Source: Phoronis australis (taxonomy: Eukaryota > Phoronida > Phoronidae). Taken from it: a stretch of 34,456 nucleotides of DNA. Below are positions 19,961 to 30,336 of the stretch, piece after piece. A program made the position numbers and the translations under genes. A model generated the notes under the pieces. The model did no database searches, was not told the origin of the DNA, and saw only the letters and a list, made by a program, of their open reading frames with translations. Each line of letters begins with the position of its first letter. The stretch's first letter is position 1. The stretch is from the NCBI GenBank assembly GCA_002633005.1, contig NMRA01000020.1, positions 1,758,594 to 1,793,049 on the forward strand, read 5' to 3'.

Positions 19961-21344
19961 AAGTTAGGAAAGATGTGATGGTGGAGGAAAGGTAAAGGAC
20001 CATCAGCATGGGAGATGTCATTTCATATAAAGATTATGAACAGAACTAAAATCAGTATTCAAACAGTCCTATTTATTTGCTGATGCTTTTAAGATGAAAA
20101 CCGACAGCTTGATAAAAATCATTAATTAAAACCATGTATCAAGCTATCTGCCACAGACAGACCTTCATACTGAAACTTGGATGTCTACTATATGTCTAAG
20201 AAAAATGAAATTTCTATACTAATCCTACAGAACACAACTATACGAGAGAGCAGAGCAGCAACAGGCTCTCAGGAATAATGATACCCCAAGTCGTATAAAA
20301 TAGACCACACCAAGTACACGAATCAGGAAGCAACTTGGTCTACAAAATATGATTGGCAGTAAAGGCTAGGACCCTATCATTGTGTTCAACAAATATCCTA
20401 GAGCTAAGCAAAAGGACAAATAACATTTGTGCTGTCGATGTCAGGAAAAGATGGGCACAACTAGTCAGTAAATGCAATTAAGCCTAGGGTTCTGGTATCA
20501 TGAAAGTTTAGTCTAGAAAGTTCCATTGCTGGCAGGAGGTCATCAGCACTATGCAACAAGTTATTGTGTAATTACATAAGAGTGAAACCACAGGATGGCC
20601 ATTACCATGAAATCTGGGTCAATGAGCACTGCAGCTGAATTTGGGCTAGTGTGATCCCCGTGTGCTTGGGTGACAAAATTTTAGGAAGTAGGTTAGGCAC
20701 ATTTGCGTGCAATATAGGTCAACAAAATGAAATCCTAAATAAAAATCTTGTGTTAAAATAAGTCAGACACTACTGGTAATCTGATATGATTTGTACGCCT
20801 AAAGGGGCGGATGTAACCCACTAGTGTGACAGTGACGCGTTTTTAAAAAACTTGGCGCAGTGACGTGGATACTGTTTAGGCCTACTAATAGCCCAGGTGT
20901 AGTGGATCCTGGGTTGCAAATGAAAACGACCCTACTTCAGCGGGTAAGGACAACTGTTAGAGTGACTGGCTTAGACCAAATTACACCGAAATGAACTAGT
21001 ATATACAAAAATCGTAAAATTAAAGGAAACAGCTTAAGCCGGTCATGCCCTCGCTCTGGAGGCACTCGAGCGCAGATTTCGTAGGACTAAGCTATACGCG
21101 CCTGGGCAGCGGACAACTGAGCAGGCATGTGAGACGTGATCTCATCGATCATAACGTCCGCCTATCTGGCACTACAGTAGCCGACTATTCGAAAATCGTC
21201 CTGGTGAAAAATACGCGACCACGATGGTAGACGAAAACAAAAGTTGACGCATTAACGGTAAGCGCGGTTGGAATAGGTTAAAATTATGCCGAGAGAACGA
21301 AATGTGAAGTATTATGTGATAGCCATTGGCACGAGTGTTTTAAA
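19961..21344. other. Unassigned DNA
   Basis: No gene or repeat recognised. The stretch from about 20810 to 21280 is richer in CpG than its surroundings. A plus frame at 21045-21230 has no motif. An unconvincing donor (AACG then GTAAGC) lies at about 21259. Confidence 0.35.
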
Positions 21345-22030
21345 ATCTTTAACACGTTTTGTTGTTATTATTATTTTTATTTTATTAGTTTATTTTTTAA
21401 TTATTATTTATTTAGTTTGAAGCAATGTTTTAGTGTACGTTTTAGTTTGTTTATTAGTTGTATTATCTGTTGGTTTTTTAATTTTTATTGATTTTTTCGT
21501 GCGGTGGTAAAGTATATATATATTTTTAAGTGTTCGTTCGGAAGGAAGTATGCCGGTCAAAAGGGTAGATAAACATGGTAGGGTTAGGGCCGGTGACGAA
21601 GTACTTGAAAAGGCCTAACAAACAACATATCCAAGGGTGAGTACAGTATTTCCGAATCTTTCATGGAAAGTCGTATAAAATGTCAACAGAGATCCAAATT
21701 TATTTTTTTTTCTATTATTATTGCTATTTTATTATTATTATTTATTATTATTATTAGAATTGTATTATTATTATTATTATATTTTTTAATATTATTAGTA
21801 TTTTATTATTATTATTATTAGTAGTATTTTTATTATTACTATTATTTATCATTATTCTTTAATAATTATTTCATTATTATTAGTTATTATTATATATTAT
21901 TGTTATTTTATTATTATTTTATTAGTTTTTTTATTTTATTATTATTATTATTTTTTATTATTATTAGCGTTTTTTGATTATTATTTTTTTTACTATTATT
22001 GTTTTGTTTTACTTAGTTCCAAAATTTAAT
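21345..22030. repeat. Long (ATT)n-type degenerate microsatellite
   Basis: Imperfect ATT/TTA units run from about 21698 to 22000, preceded by a similar but more mixed T-rich stretch from 21345. In the gap between them (21550-21618) is a tiny clean frame, MPVKRVDKHGRVRAGDEVLE plus two residues, followed by a stop; it is probably chance. Confidence 0.85.
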
Positions 22031-23600
22031 TACTATTATTTTACCCACCAAAGTGGTTGCGGGCTATATGAGGACACTTACATGTTAGACGTGGCACTTT
22101 CGAGCTTTACCGCACCAAGCTTCACGGGGATATGGGATAGATTCCCATCATTGTAAATCGCATCTGTTTACATCAATAGTACCTCCAGTCCTGTTGGAAT
22201 TGTACCAAGTCTGGTGTTATGTAAATCCAGTATCCGCCATGTACCCAAACCATATGTACATCTGGAGCCTTGGTCACACACTTGTCAAACCGCTGGCATT
22301 CAAGCTCATTCTACATGGGTACCCAGACCCCAACTGTGCTTCACTCCTTGTTCAAGGCTTAAAATAGCTAGTGTCACGCACTATCGTCACGCGCTTCGCT
22401 CTGTCTCGGGCTAGCCTTTGTCTAACGCGCGTGACTCAGTGGACACACTTTGAGTTATAGCGCGCGCGGTGAAAAAGTCAACGGGAACCAAAAAAGTGGA
22501 GTTGAAATTCTTCGCCAAAATCACCCCAATCTCATAACTAAGAGATATGTATGGAAGTAAAATAAATGGATCCATGAAGAAAGGAAGCGCTTTTTTAAGT
22601 GATAGTTTTAAGTGTGGAATGTATTTTTTGACGAGGTGAAACTCAAAATCAGTGGCCGAATATGGCTAGACGAAATGGTACAGAAAGCAATGGGAACTTA
22701 TTCTAGCCCCTAACCGGCCAACCGAGGGGCTACGTGTTGACTAGCCCTTGTCCTACCAGCCCCGTTGATAACCTTTATACCTCGCAGACGGGTCTCATCC
22801 TAGTGACACTGAAGAAACATTTTACTCGACTGCGCTGAAGAAAGGTTAAAATTAATTATTCATCAAAGTAACATTTTACTCTATCGTAATTCATCACACA
22901 CGACACGGGTGTTCCACAAGGAAATACGTTTGTAACTTTTCAATATATTTTGCTTAATCCGTCTCTGAAAAAGGTGTCAGGCTTACTTTATTGGGTATGG
23001 AGCTATTTTTTTTCAAAATGTACTTTTCATGTGTACTGCGGTTTGCACCCTCACATAAGGGTGGGTTCCAATCACTTCAAGAAATAAATACTTACCTATA
23101 GGACAATTTACAAATTAGGCTATGACCTTTCTCAAAGGTATCATTGTGTAATAGCTTGCCTGAATAGTATAATCAAGGTACCTTATTGCATTAGCCAATG
23201 AGAAACGAACACGCGAAGGACATGACCCGTCTCCCTTTCAAACTTTGACAATAGTTAACACCATTCTATTGTATAGAGTTATATTATCTGTTTAGGTAAG
23301 TATTGAGTGTCAACACCCAGTATTGCACACCTGAACAATACGAGTGAGAATCCCCTACGGGCCTTTTCTTTCTCAGTGCTCATGTATATTGTACATGTAG
23401 GCCTACTCGACTGCTAATTTTTGTCTACCAAAGCAGCTAACTTAACGTACTTTGTGTGATTCGGATTGCACGAAATGTATTTTGATTGTGTAGAACGAAC
23501 ATGTTGACAGGTTTATCACATGATAGTTACGTGCATGTTCATGCCGAAAATCATAAAGATGCCAAAATACCAGCAACGGTTTGCGTGCAAACATAAACAT
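22031..23600. other. Unassigned DNA
   Basis: No recognisable gene. CpG-rich bits occur at about 22380-22480 (ACGCGCG, GCGCGCG). A TAGCCCC...GGGGCTA inverted pair lies near 22710. Nothing else is supported. Confidence 0.35.
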
Positions 23601-23610
23601 TTTATTTATT
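23601..23610 (-). terminator. Overlapping minus-strand AATAAA signals
   Basis: TTTATTTATT reads as two overlapping AATAAA motifs on the minus strand, about 210 bases after the stop codon of the 23817-24143 exon. Confidence 0.45.
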
Positions 23611-23816
23611 ATCAGTTCATGGCGTTTTTGTCTTTTGACTGGTTCGTAAAAAGTGGGTTTCTAGTAACACATCAGTCGCACGTTTGGACATGTAACTCAA
23701 GCCGAGACTGCACAATTCATTCGGGTAGCACAGAACATTCAATTGTGTTGTTTACAAATCTCTTGAATGCATAGAAAAATACCCCAGGCCGTCAGCAAAG
23801 CGTTGGACAAAAGGTT

Positions 23817-24143
23817 CTACCACCCGTAAACCTGCCTGGCCATGCGACGGATGGGTGTGCAACGTGGCACACCACCACCCACTGATGTTAAGTGAGTCAC
23901 GGGATTTTTTCTAGACATACTATTCTGAAAAACATTGATTATGGATGCGCTGAAAATTGAGTCCATTGTCTTCAGTTCAAAGGCGGCCGTTTTCTCCAGT
24001 CCGTGCTTGGTTTGATTCAGAATTTCCCGGTCGATGTCAGTGTGAAAGAATGCGCTATTTTTAACACTGTTGTTTAGTGCTGTCTGACTGACTGTATGGA
24101 ATTCCCGCCACCACTCGTCTTCAGGACTAAGAACTGGATGTAA
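23817..24143 (-). CDS. Probable last exon of an unrecognised gene
   Basis: A minus-strand acceptor (TTTTGTTGTCAG) leads into 108 open codons ending in TAG at 23817. The frame is phase 0. Residue use is that of a real protein: early SPEDEWWREFHTVSQTALNN, central EKTAAFELKTMDSIFSASII, then a basic, Cys-containing tail (RCTPIRRMARQVYGW). No signal, membrane segment or named motif is visible. Minus-strand AATAAA motifs lie about 210 bases downstream. A possible upstream mini-exon (24894-24938) has phase-0 ends and reads AFLKSPYVYDIEPEC before a GTAAGA donor, but its acceptor is weak. A second open segment at about 24631-24800 (VPTQQWIVCRPSDSYETITR) does not share the phase. I cannot name the family. 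Confidence 0.5.
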   Translation of the reverse strand, partial: LHPVLSPEDEWWREFHTVSQTALNNSVKNSAFFHTDIDREILNQTKHGLEKTAAFELKTMDSIFSASIINVFQNSMSRKNPVTHLTSVGGGVPRCTPIRRMARQVYGW

Positions 24144-25378
24144 CTGACAACAAAACATGTATTATTTTGGTTTTCTAGACCTTTCCAGTGACGCAAGGAG
24201 AATTCCCGTCTCGTGAAATTTCGTAAAGGAACGCGGGGGTGCAGCTAGCTTATACACATAATTATTCCCCCATGTCGACTAAATAAAAATACAAATCAAT
24301 CTTATGGCCCGGAATGTCATGGAAATCCTTCAAGCCGCGGCCTGATAACATGAATAGGTATTACTGAATAATCTTGTGTTGATTGCTTTCTATGAGGTCT
24401 TTTAATACATACATGTAAGTAACGATGCATTTCTAAAACCATCTGAAGTAAATGAACTTTAAAAATGAAAATCTTCCTCAATAATGTCGCTTTAGTTAAT
24501 AAATTGGACCTCTTGGAGCAACTGATCACATTCTCTGACGAAGAACGGCGTGGCAAATATTACACCCCCATCCCGTAACCATTGGCGACATGTTCGTCAA
24601 CCGTGATTCATGACCTTCCCTTTCTCAGGGTCAACTAATTGATTGCGACACGTTAGTTACAACGGGGATTCCCGTTGTCAAAGCTAAGAATAACCTTGTA
24701 ATGGTTTCATATGAGTCACTGGGCCGGCAGACAATCCACTGCTGTGTTGGAACTGTTTTGATTACGTTCAAGTTTTCAGAATTCCCCAGTGTAAACGGAC
24801 TTGCTTGCTTGCCTGACACGAAATATTTTTAGATTACTGACTAAATTGCAAATTATTTGGTAATCTGGGATTCCCACCTGACCCGATTCTTACGCACTCG
24901 GGCTCAATGTCGTAAACATAAGGGCTCTTCAAAAAGGCCTGATAAGTTTCGAGTATTGTTATGTTATTTTGTAACAACTCCTGTCATTGATACATTACAA
25001 TTATAGTCGGTTCAGCGTATCATTTTCCATTAACGCAGATTGTGCAAAAATCAATATAGATTGGTTGAACCTATAAATCATTCTGACAAATCTAATCGCC
25101 ACATTATCTGTCCTATTTTCAAAGCTGCCGAGAAAACGGTTTTCCTCAGTGTGTCGGCTCGGAATTCTCGAAACTGTGAAGTAGCGGACTACTATGCTCA
25201 GTTAGTACAAATACAGAACGCCCGAACCATTAATAACCTAGAAACCAATGCAATTGTATAACTCGAGCTACGACCTTTCTTTGGTCGTCCATGACCTTTT
25301 ACACATTGTGACAGTAGATATGGTTATTGCAGTCGTTTTGTTAAGGGTAATTGGTTACCGCCATCTATCGTCGCAGCT
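24144..25378. other. Possible intron and flank, no firm gene
   Basis: This stretch contains the weak minus-strand exon candidates at 24894-24938 and 24631-24800 noted with the 23817 exon. A plus frame at 25040-25261 (73 codons) has no motif. A 6-bp hairpin, ACGACC-TTTCTTT-GGTCGT, lies near 25269. Confidence 0.3.
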
Positions 25379-25470
25379 GTTGTACTTCAACTTGGAATCA
25401 TGAGTGAACTTGGAATAAATTTCTATTCCAAGTTCACGCAAGTGATCTTGAGATTAGGCAAGCACTTGCG
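25379..25470. repeat. Solo copy of the palindromic TTCCAAGTT repeat family
   Basis: This segment contains TGAACTTGGAAT, 10 bases of spacer, then ATTCCAAGTTCACGCAAG and GTGATCTTGAGATTA. The same pieces make up the 83-bp array at 29344-29610. Its left end, TGTACTTCAACTTGGAAT, is the exact reverse complement of the right end of that array (about 29643-29660). It therefore looks like a minimal copy, partly inverted relative to the array. Confidence 0.75.
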
Positions 25471-25636
25471 ACATTTATTGTGCAACTGTTAACTAAAATT
25501 TTGAATGGTGGACATGAATTCGGTGTTTTTCAGCTTTTTTTATGCAGTTGTCATTGTCTTTGAAGGCTGTCTTATATCAGGAACGTGTTTGTTTCATCAA
25601 CGCTTTCATTTATAGGTTGTATTTAGTTGTCTATAG

Positions 25637-25951
25637 CATAGGCGGGGGCCCGCCCCCTCCCCCCTTGACTGCTGCCAGCAAAATGAAACAGAAACACCGT
25701 GAATCGCGAAGAAAAAGAGAGCTCCTAACTAGGACAGGTAGCGGATGGGAAGGCTCAGATCCCAGATCGCGGTAGAATCGTGTTCCCGTTTTTTTTTTTG
25801 TAGTCCACCGATAAATTTTCTGAACAGAAGGTCCGCATCCTCAGCTCCCACAACTTTCGGGCACCTGTGCATATACAATTGCGCTTTGCCCGGCAATTCC
25901 CTGAGGCAACTTGTTGGCCGCCCCTCTTATGGTATCCTAGATCCGCCACTG
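25637..25951. mobile_element. Short non-autonomous DNA transposon, hAT-like ends
   Basis: The right end reads, on the minus strand, CAGTGGCGGATCTAGG, a terminus typical of hAT-like and related elements. The left end reads CATAGGCGGGGGCCC, matching CA-x2-GGCGG. TATAG flanks both ends directly (25632-25636 and 25952-25956). The 315-bp interior has no transposase frame. hAT elements normally make 8-bp duplications, so the 5-bp flank and weak inverted repeats leave the superfamily open. Confidence 0.5.
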
Positions 25952-26279
25952 TATAGTACATAAAATACTTGAATGCGATGAGTGATCTTGTTTGAATCTG
26001 CTGACAAATGAATTATCTTTGTCAAAATGTGGAAACAGAGAATAATAGATTTTCCATTTACTTGATTTTCTTATAGATCCAACATTCAACTACTGACAAT
26101 AAATCTCGATCCTTGTTCACTTTTCACAGCTCTTTGTATATGTATTTGCCACAGGTATTATGCACGTCAACATGAAAACAATTTTGTCTGTAATGCGTAT
26201 TTTTGATTGAAGAGTTTTGTATGTAGTATTATCGTGTTTGCATAAAAGGAATTTAAACTATTCTATTTACTTTAAACAG

Positions 26280-26356
26280 GTTCCAAGCAGCTTCCTGTGT
26301 TCCAGAAAGTCACGGATAAGAGGAAGAGTCCCCCTAAACTGATGCAGCACGTTTAA
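26280..26356 (+). CDS. Candidate short terminal exon
   Basis: A pyrimidine-containing acceptor (TTTACTTTAAACAG) is followed by a phase-1 frame that reads SKQLPVFQKVTDKRKSPPKL and then MQHV to a TAA at 26354-26356. The peptide is basic and looks natural but is short. A possible donor in matching phase lies at about 25738 inside the hAT-like element (after MKQKHRESRRKRELLTRT); that link is speculative. No AATAAA was seen nearby. Unrecognised. Confidence 0.28.
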
Positions 26357-27344
26357 GCTACTAAATCAGGGACACACAACTTGTGTCATTGACAGCACAC
26401 GTTAGTGAACATCTTTATCGCTTACACAGATTCGGTGATAACCATTCGTGCTAATGTGCCCTGTCTGTAGGTCAACAGATTAGCCCACAAAGTTGGAGGA
26501 CCCCATTTCATTGCTGTTACAGCATTTGAAGCTGCTTGCAAATGAATCACCTTAAATGCTGCATATGTCCCTCTCAGGTCTATGTAACCTAATCTGCCTG
26601 AGTTGAATGTCGACATTGTGTCTAGTCCTTAATTTTTTGTTTGTGACTGGTCTTGCGCAATAAGTTGTTTTTGTTGAGATTTAGCTAGAATTGGATTGGA
26701 TTCTATTGGAAAACAAACAAATATTTTATTAGCCTTGTCAAATTACGACACTGTGTACTTTAGTTTGAAAAATACTGTATGCCAGCCTTTGTACATTTAC
26801 AGAGTATGTTTTATGTTGTATTATAATTTGGTGGTATGTTGGAAAAAATACAAACTTAGACCTGTCCATGCAGAAATTGTTAAAGCAAAGTCACATTCTT
26901 ATTTTTAAATATCTTTAAAAACTATCCACCATTTTCGTTGTAACATGCATCATCTCCAGAGACTACGGTCCACCTGCACTAACATGGAGAACGTGTTTTC
27001 CGTGACTCCCTGAGCTTTCCAAAAAGAATGGGCCCAACTCGAGGATTTCATTTTTATCTATGAAAGTGTCTCATTAAAGGTTTTAAAATTTTTTATACAA
27101 CTAAAAATGTGAAACCCCATACTGTTTTCAGTACTGGTTAAACTTGAAATTATGTAGAAGACGATTGGTAATGTGTTAGAGTAGTCTCAAGAACAGGAAT
27201 TGCGTTTACAGTTTATTGTAATCTGCCCGATAAAGCTTGCTTCACCACTTAGTTTTTTGTGAAATGAAAAAACATTGATTCAAAGTTTGCTTATTAAAAG
27301 GAACAGTATTTTTTTCTGAATTAATTTAGGATACAGCTTTGTAC
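26357..27344. other. AT-rich DNA, no gene seen
   Basis: Short frames at 26422-26616 (minus) and 26696-26908 (plus) lack protein character or motifs. On the minus strand this would be the first intron or downstream DNA of the THAP-like exon at 27345-27436. Confidence 0.4.
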
Positions 27345-27436
27345 CAAGTCAAGGGCAACGGATGGTGTCCTACGTCCGCCCTCTTGGACGACACCTTTTT
27401 CGCAGAGTTCGAACAACTAGGTGCCATACAAGGCAT
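27345..27436 (-). CDS. THAP-like first exon (partial domain)
   Basis: From the minus-strand ATG at 27434-27436 the peptide starts MPCMAPSCSN and, after a Lys/Ser/Arg-rich stretch, reaches VGHHPLPLT. THAP domains begin Met-Pro/Val-x-C-x2-4-C and have an F-H-x-(L/F)-P-L segment about 20 residues later. Here C-x4-C and HHPLPL fit. The frame then meets a GTAC donor (27341-27344) in phase 2, at a point where many animal THAP genes carry their first intron. The closing C-x2-H half was not found downstream, so this is a partial gene or a fragment. THAP proteins bind DNA through one zinc ion. The Phe to His change in FHxLPL is unusual. It is not obviously the same family as the 3354-4685 element. Confidence 0.4.
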
Positions 27437-27835
27437 GGAGAATTTTTTTACTACACTGGCAAACAGTAAATAATAAGAGTCGGTGATACAATTGTAAAAA
27501 GCAATGTAAACTCTATCCACTCAATGCCCCAATATGGAGCAGAAATATGTGATAAGCAGTCGATGTCCTATCAACCACTGACATATCAGCCAATCAGAGA
27601 CTGTTGTCAGCATTAGTGTTTTTACAATAAAATGTGAGTCAGTTTTGTTTGGAGCGCAACTCGGGCAAATGTGAGTTTTATGTGTATGTTAGAACCGGTT
27701 TACTGCTGCATTATTTTTACTACAGTCATTTTTTAAACTTGGCATTGGGTAAAACTTAATCGCCGATAATTTACAGGGATAAAAAATTGTTCATAATGTC
27801 TTGTAATCTTTCAGGAATGCTTACTCCACAACATA
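27437..27835. other. Flank of the satellite array
   Basis: On the minus strand this lies upstream of the THAP-like exon, so it could contain its promoter. It includes CAGCCAATCAGAG at about 27588 (a CCAAT box on the plus strand) and an AATAAA at about 27627. No further gene. Confidence 0.3.
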
Positions 27836-29010
27836 GGGTTTGTAAAGCAAAAATAGAATGGCCTGCTTAAACGTGGAATTCGGAAGAAAATAATTGTTAT
27901 CGTGTTCAATAAAGTCACAAGATAAGAAAAAAGTTGTGCTTACAACATATTTTAACCAGCCAGAAAATGTTTGGTTCACCAAGTGGCTTTGTAAAGCTAA
28001 TAAACAATCATTCCAAGTTTAAGCAAGGGCGTGGCTTGCTTAAACTTGGAATTGGGTAGAAAACAATTGAGAATGCATTCAGAGGTGTTCCAAAGGTAAT
28101 AGAAAATGCATTTATGACATACTGTAACCGGTCAGGGAATATTTGCACGACTTTTTGTAAAGAAGAAATTGAATTAGTGAAAGTTTGAGCCAGGGCGTGG
28201 CTTGTTTAAACTTGGAATTGGGTACAAAAAACTACGAAATGCATTCAGGGGTGTTTCAAAAGTAATAGAAAATGCATTCACAATGTATTGGAACCAGTGA
28301 AAGAATGTTTGGTTAACCACGTGATTTTTCGTAAGGCGGAAACTGAATTATTCCAAGTTTAAGAGAGCCACGCCCTTGCTTAAATTTGGAATTGGGTAGA
28401 AATAAACTGCGAATGTGCTCAGAAATGTTCCAAAATTACAAGAAATTGCATTTAAATTTCTTGCAACCAGTTACCGAATGTTTGGTTCACTATGGGATTT
28501 TTTGTAGAGCAGATATTGAATTATTCCAAGTTAAAGCAATTGCGTATCTTGCTTAATTGTTGAATTTACGGGGTTAGAAAACTGCGAATGCGCTCAGAAG
28601 TATTTTAAAGGTAATTGAAAAAAGCATTTAAAATGTATTTCAACAAGTCAGAGAATGTTTGGTTCACCACGTGAGCAGAAATTGAGTTATTCCAAGTTGA
28701 AGCGAGCCACGCCCTTGCTTAAACTTGGAATTGGGTAGAAAACAACTGCGAATGCATTTATAGGTGTTTCGAAAGCAATAGAAAATGCTTTTACATTGTA
28801 TTGCAATCATTAAGAGAAGGCTTGGTTCACATCGCGAATTTTTTAGAGAAGAAATTGAATTATTCCAAGTTTAAGCAACCAGTGTGGCTTGCTTAAACTC
28901 GGAATTAGGTGGAAAGAACTGGGAATGCGCTCATAAGTGCTCTAAAGGTAATAGAAAAAAACATTATTTTAAAATGTATTGCAGCCAGTTAGAGAATGTT
29001 TAATTTACAC
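27836..29010. repeat. Seven-unit satellite of 166-174 bp with an internal hairpin
   Basis: The marker CTTGGAATTGGGTA or its variants recurs at about 27872, 28045, 28211, 28385, 28557, 28724 and 28898, giving spacings of 173, 166, 174, 172, 167 and 174. Other shared pieces include ATAGAAAATGCATT, an AACCAGT block and AGAGAATGTTTGGTTCACCA. Units 2 to 7 carry a hairpin just before the marker. Unit 2 is perfect: TTCCAAGTTTAAGCAAG (28011-28027), loop GGCGTGG, and the exact 17-base complement (28035-28051). Units are diverged in sequence but regular in length. In bivalves, arrays of similar unit size sit inside Helitron-like and pearl-type elements, so this array may be the core of such an element, but its ends were not identified. 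Confidence 0.9.
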
Positions 29011-29343
29011 CCCTTGATCAAACGTCAACCAGGCACTAATTTCAAACATCCAGCTTTAATTTTATATTGGAATAGGCAGCAACACAGAAATACAGTAATA
29101 CTACTAAAATGACCACCGTAGCCCCCTAGGGCTATGACCTTGAATGCCCGGTGCATTACTGAGGGACATGTAATCACAATACAGTCCTTAAATGATTTTT
29201 TATTCCAGTCCCTCGGTACTAACCAGTATTCATGACCAGGCCACGGAAGCTTTATCTCGATTTTTCTCTCCGTAGCCTACCGGTTCAGTAACGATTTCAG
29301 CCCAAGAGCCTTGTTCTGTGATTGTGTGCCAGGCAGCCGCTTT

Positions 29344-29610
29344 ATTCCAAGTTCACGCAAGATTCCAAGTTCACGTACGGGGTTTGGCAGATTGCTTAAT
29401 CTCAAGATCACTTGCTTGATCTTGGAATTCCAAGTTCACGCAAGATTCCAAGTTCACGTACGGGATTTGGCAGTTTGCTTAATCTCAAGATCACTTGCTT
29501 GATCTTGGAATTCCAAGTTCACGCAAGATTCCAAGTTCACGTACGGGATTTGGCAGTTTGCTTAATCTCAATATCACTTGCTTGATCTTGGAATTCCAAG
29601 TTCACGCAAC
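29344..29610. repeat. 83-bp tandem array (3 full units plus part of a fourth)
   Basis: Units start at 29344, 29427, 29510 and 29593, an exact 83-base period with only a few substitutions. Each has two direct copies of ATTCCAAGTTCACG, then TTTGGCAG, TTGCTTAATCTCAAGATCA and TGATCTTGGAA. Unit junctions form the perfect palindrome CTTGGAATTCCAAG, and CAAGATCA-CTTGC-TTGATCTTG forms another stem. The array ends with CTTGAGATTAAGCAAGATTCC at about 29629-29650. The near identity of units implies recent amplification. The 63-codon plus frame running through it is a by-product of the repeat. Confidence 0.95.
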
Positions 29611-29903
29611 ACTCACTTCCGCTTATTCTTGAGATTAAGCAAGATTCCAAGTTGAAGTACAGCACTACCACAACGCCGTCGGTGAATTTCGCTTCAGGCG
29701 GGTTCAAACTCGGATCAGATACAATAAATCTGTGGCACGGTTTTCAAATTTTTTGTGTATTTTCAAGATCTCCTTATTACATGATGTTATTTTAGTGATA
29801 TTGTTCTTTGAATTTTCAAGATCAGTGTCGACGGAGAAATTATGAGAATCTCACATGGCATTGACTGCTGGCCTCGTACTTTACGTAGACTGGTTACCCG
29901 TTT
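29611..29903. other. End of the repeat zone and flank
   Basis: This stretch begins with the terminal repeat piece ATTCCAAGTTGAAGTACAGC, shared inverted with 25379-25398. The rest is AT-rich without a recognised feature. Confidence 0.4.
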
Positions 29904-30128
29904 GTGCTGCCACCTATTGACGTGGTTGTTGTTCATAGTTCAAACCAGTGCATACACAAAGTATCGTCCGGTTACCTATTGTCGTCAGGCTCCAAAGGTC
30001 GTCCGCCATCTTGTTTCGCGTGCAGCGCAACCACGCGGGACTTAGCGTTCCAATTTGGAGTGCTCGTCTGCACGTTAGGTACTAACTTATCGGAAGAGAC
30101 ACGTATCAAAGTAATGAGACAAAAATCG
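29904..30128 (+). CDS. Candidate first exon of a four-exon gene
   Basis: A plus frame open from 29904 ends at a good donor (AAATCG then GTGAGT, 30129-30134) in phase 0. The most likely starts are an ATG at 29904 or the later ATG at 30114-30116. The second sits after the YY1-like motif and gives only MRQKS before the splice. The segment just before it (FGVLVCTLGTNLSEETRIKV) looks protein-like, so a longer start is possible. Exons at 30337, 30928 and 31775 continue in the same phase. No family recognised. The 5' boundary is uncertain. Confidence 0.3.
30003..30013 (+). promoter_or_regulatory. YY1-like motif in a CpG-containing region
   Basis: CCGCCATCTTG matches the core of the YY1 site often found at animal transcription starts. 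It lies about 110 bases before the candidate ATG at 30114 and in locally CpG-richer DNA, so it may mark the start of the candidate gene at 30114-31843. Confidence 0.3.
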
Positions 30129-30336
30129 GTGAGTTTACCGATTGTTTTTTAAAACNTCATAACTTTGAAGTGGAATAATTCGGTGAGTACAACAGCAAGT
30201 CGGTTTTATGCTTAGGCGGACGAACATTGGGTTCCCGAGTATATCTTTATGTCGCAAAATCTGTGTTTCCATTTACGCTTCTAAGCAACATGAAAAGTTC
30301 TCATAGCTCTAAAATTCTATTTTCTATAATTTTCAG

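Noticed and set aside
20289-21685. Shared AAGTCGTATAAAAT at about 20289 and 21670
   Set aside because: A 14-base match is within what chance allows in 34 kb of AT-rich DNA, and flanks are unrelated.
29344-29610. CRISPR-like regular repeats
   Set aside because: The 83-bp units are contiguous without unique spacers and lie in eukaryotic DNA. They are a tandem satellite.
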